Shown here: piece after piece, positions 62,597 through 62,703 of the stretch
How the letters are laid out: each line of letters opens with the position of its first letter
Numbering within the stretch: the stretch's first letter is position 1
Assembly (NCBI GenBank): GCA_021740385.1
Contig: JAIOZY010000023.1
Span: 1 to 62,703, forward strand
DNA length: 62,703 nt
Reading direction: 5' to 3'
DNA from: Prolixibacteraceae bacterium
GTDB lineage: Bacteria; Bacteroidota; Bacteroidia; Bacteroidales; Prolixibacteraceae
The notes under the pieces: generated by a model
Database searches by the model: none
The model's input: only the letters and a program-made list of their open reading frames with translations
What the model was told of the DNA's origin: nothing
Position numbers and translations under genes: made by a program

Positions 62597-62703
62597 TTCG
62601 GTTCAAGTTGTGCCACCCATTTCGGTCGAAAGTGTGCCACTTTATTGTAGCATATAATCTTCATTTCGGTCCAAGTTGTGCCACGCGTTACGGTTCAAAT
62701 TGT
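62575..62703. repeat. 24-bp repeat array, probable terminal repeats of an insertion sequence
   Basis: Units of 24 bp with core GTTGTGCCAC preceded by CGGTYSAA occur at 62575-62598, 62599-62622, 62623-62646, 62667-62690 and 62691 to the edge. A 20-bp gap separates the third and fourth. Multiple short direct repeats around TGTGCCAC are what I would expect at the end of an IS21-type element, where they serve as transposase sites. No transposase gene is in view because the array runs off the window. Confidence 0.75.

Noticed and set aside
62575-62703. CRISPR array at the right edge
   Set aside because: The 24-bp units are contiguous, with no unique 30-40 bp spacers between them and no cas genes.

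Overview
The window reads as chromosomal DNA of a Bacteroidota bacterium, most likely a Bacteroidales/Marinilabiliales-type environmental polysaccharide degrader. The evidence is a SusC/SusD pair, a SusB-like GH97 enzyme, a C10 peptidase ending in a type IX secretion-like sorting domain, a Reg_prop/Y_Y_Y sensor kinase, TAnnTTTG-type -7 boxes, weak Shine-Dalgarno sequences and many GC-rich hairpin repeats in AT-rich spacers. The species cannot be fixed from the sequence.

Left part (1-10.3 kb): the start of a GIY-YIG nuclease gene and a tRNA-Met(CAT), then a polysaccharide utilization locus on the + strand: small lipoprotein, two-repeat secreted protein, SusC, SusD, a GH71/GH99-like lipoprotein and a GH97 lipoprotein. 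The last two genes are set off by hairpins and a 6-bp tandem repeat that runs into a start codon. The two glycosidases suggest an alpha-linked glycan, but no regulator or GH13 gene lies in view.

Signalling island (10.3-27.7 kb, all minus strand): seven intact genes rich in PAS, GAF, REC and histidine kinase domains, plus two kinase remnants. The remnants come from a 1,055-bp-offset duplication and enclose a MITE-like element. Four genes (25516 to 18879) overlap by 4-8 bp and form a tight operon: two kinase-less PAS sensors sharing the same C-terminal coiled-coil motif, a periplasmic solute-binding-domain histidine kinase and a stand-alone receiver. No gene of the island encodes a DNA-binding output.

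Housekeeping middle (27.9-51.5 kb): class IV aminotransferase, rhomboid protease, DNA polymerase III delta, AMP nucleosidase, a small HsdR-N-like protein, a 1,672-aa C10 peptidase, arginine genes (argE-type deacylase and argH) split by a GT39-like transferase, glutamate synthase gltB/gltD, a PlsC acyltransferase, a glycosyltransferase and ychF. Several start codons were moved inward from the longest reading frame; the reasons are given per gene.

Right part (51.6-62.7 kb): a beta-propeller protein, a GH3 lipoprotein with a PA14-like insert divergent from a Reg_prop sensor kinase that lacks the usual receiver/AraC end, then a peptide-export locus on the minus strand (C39-peptidase ABC exporter, thioredoxin-like protein, membrane protein). 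The promoter-proximal end of that locus runs into an array of 24-bp repeats, probably the end of a transposable element, and looks cut off by it.
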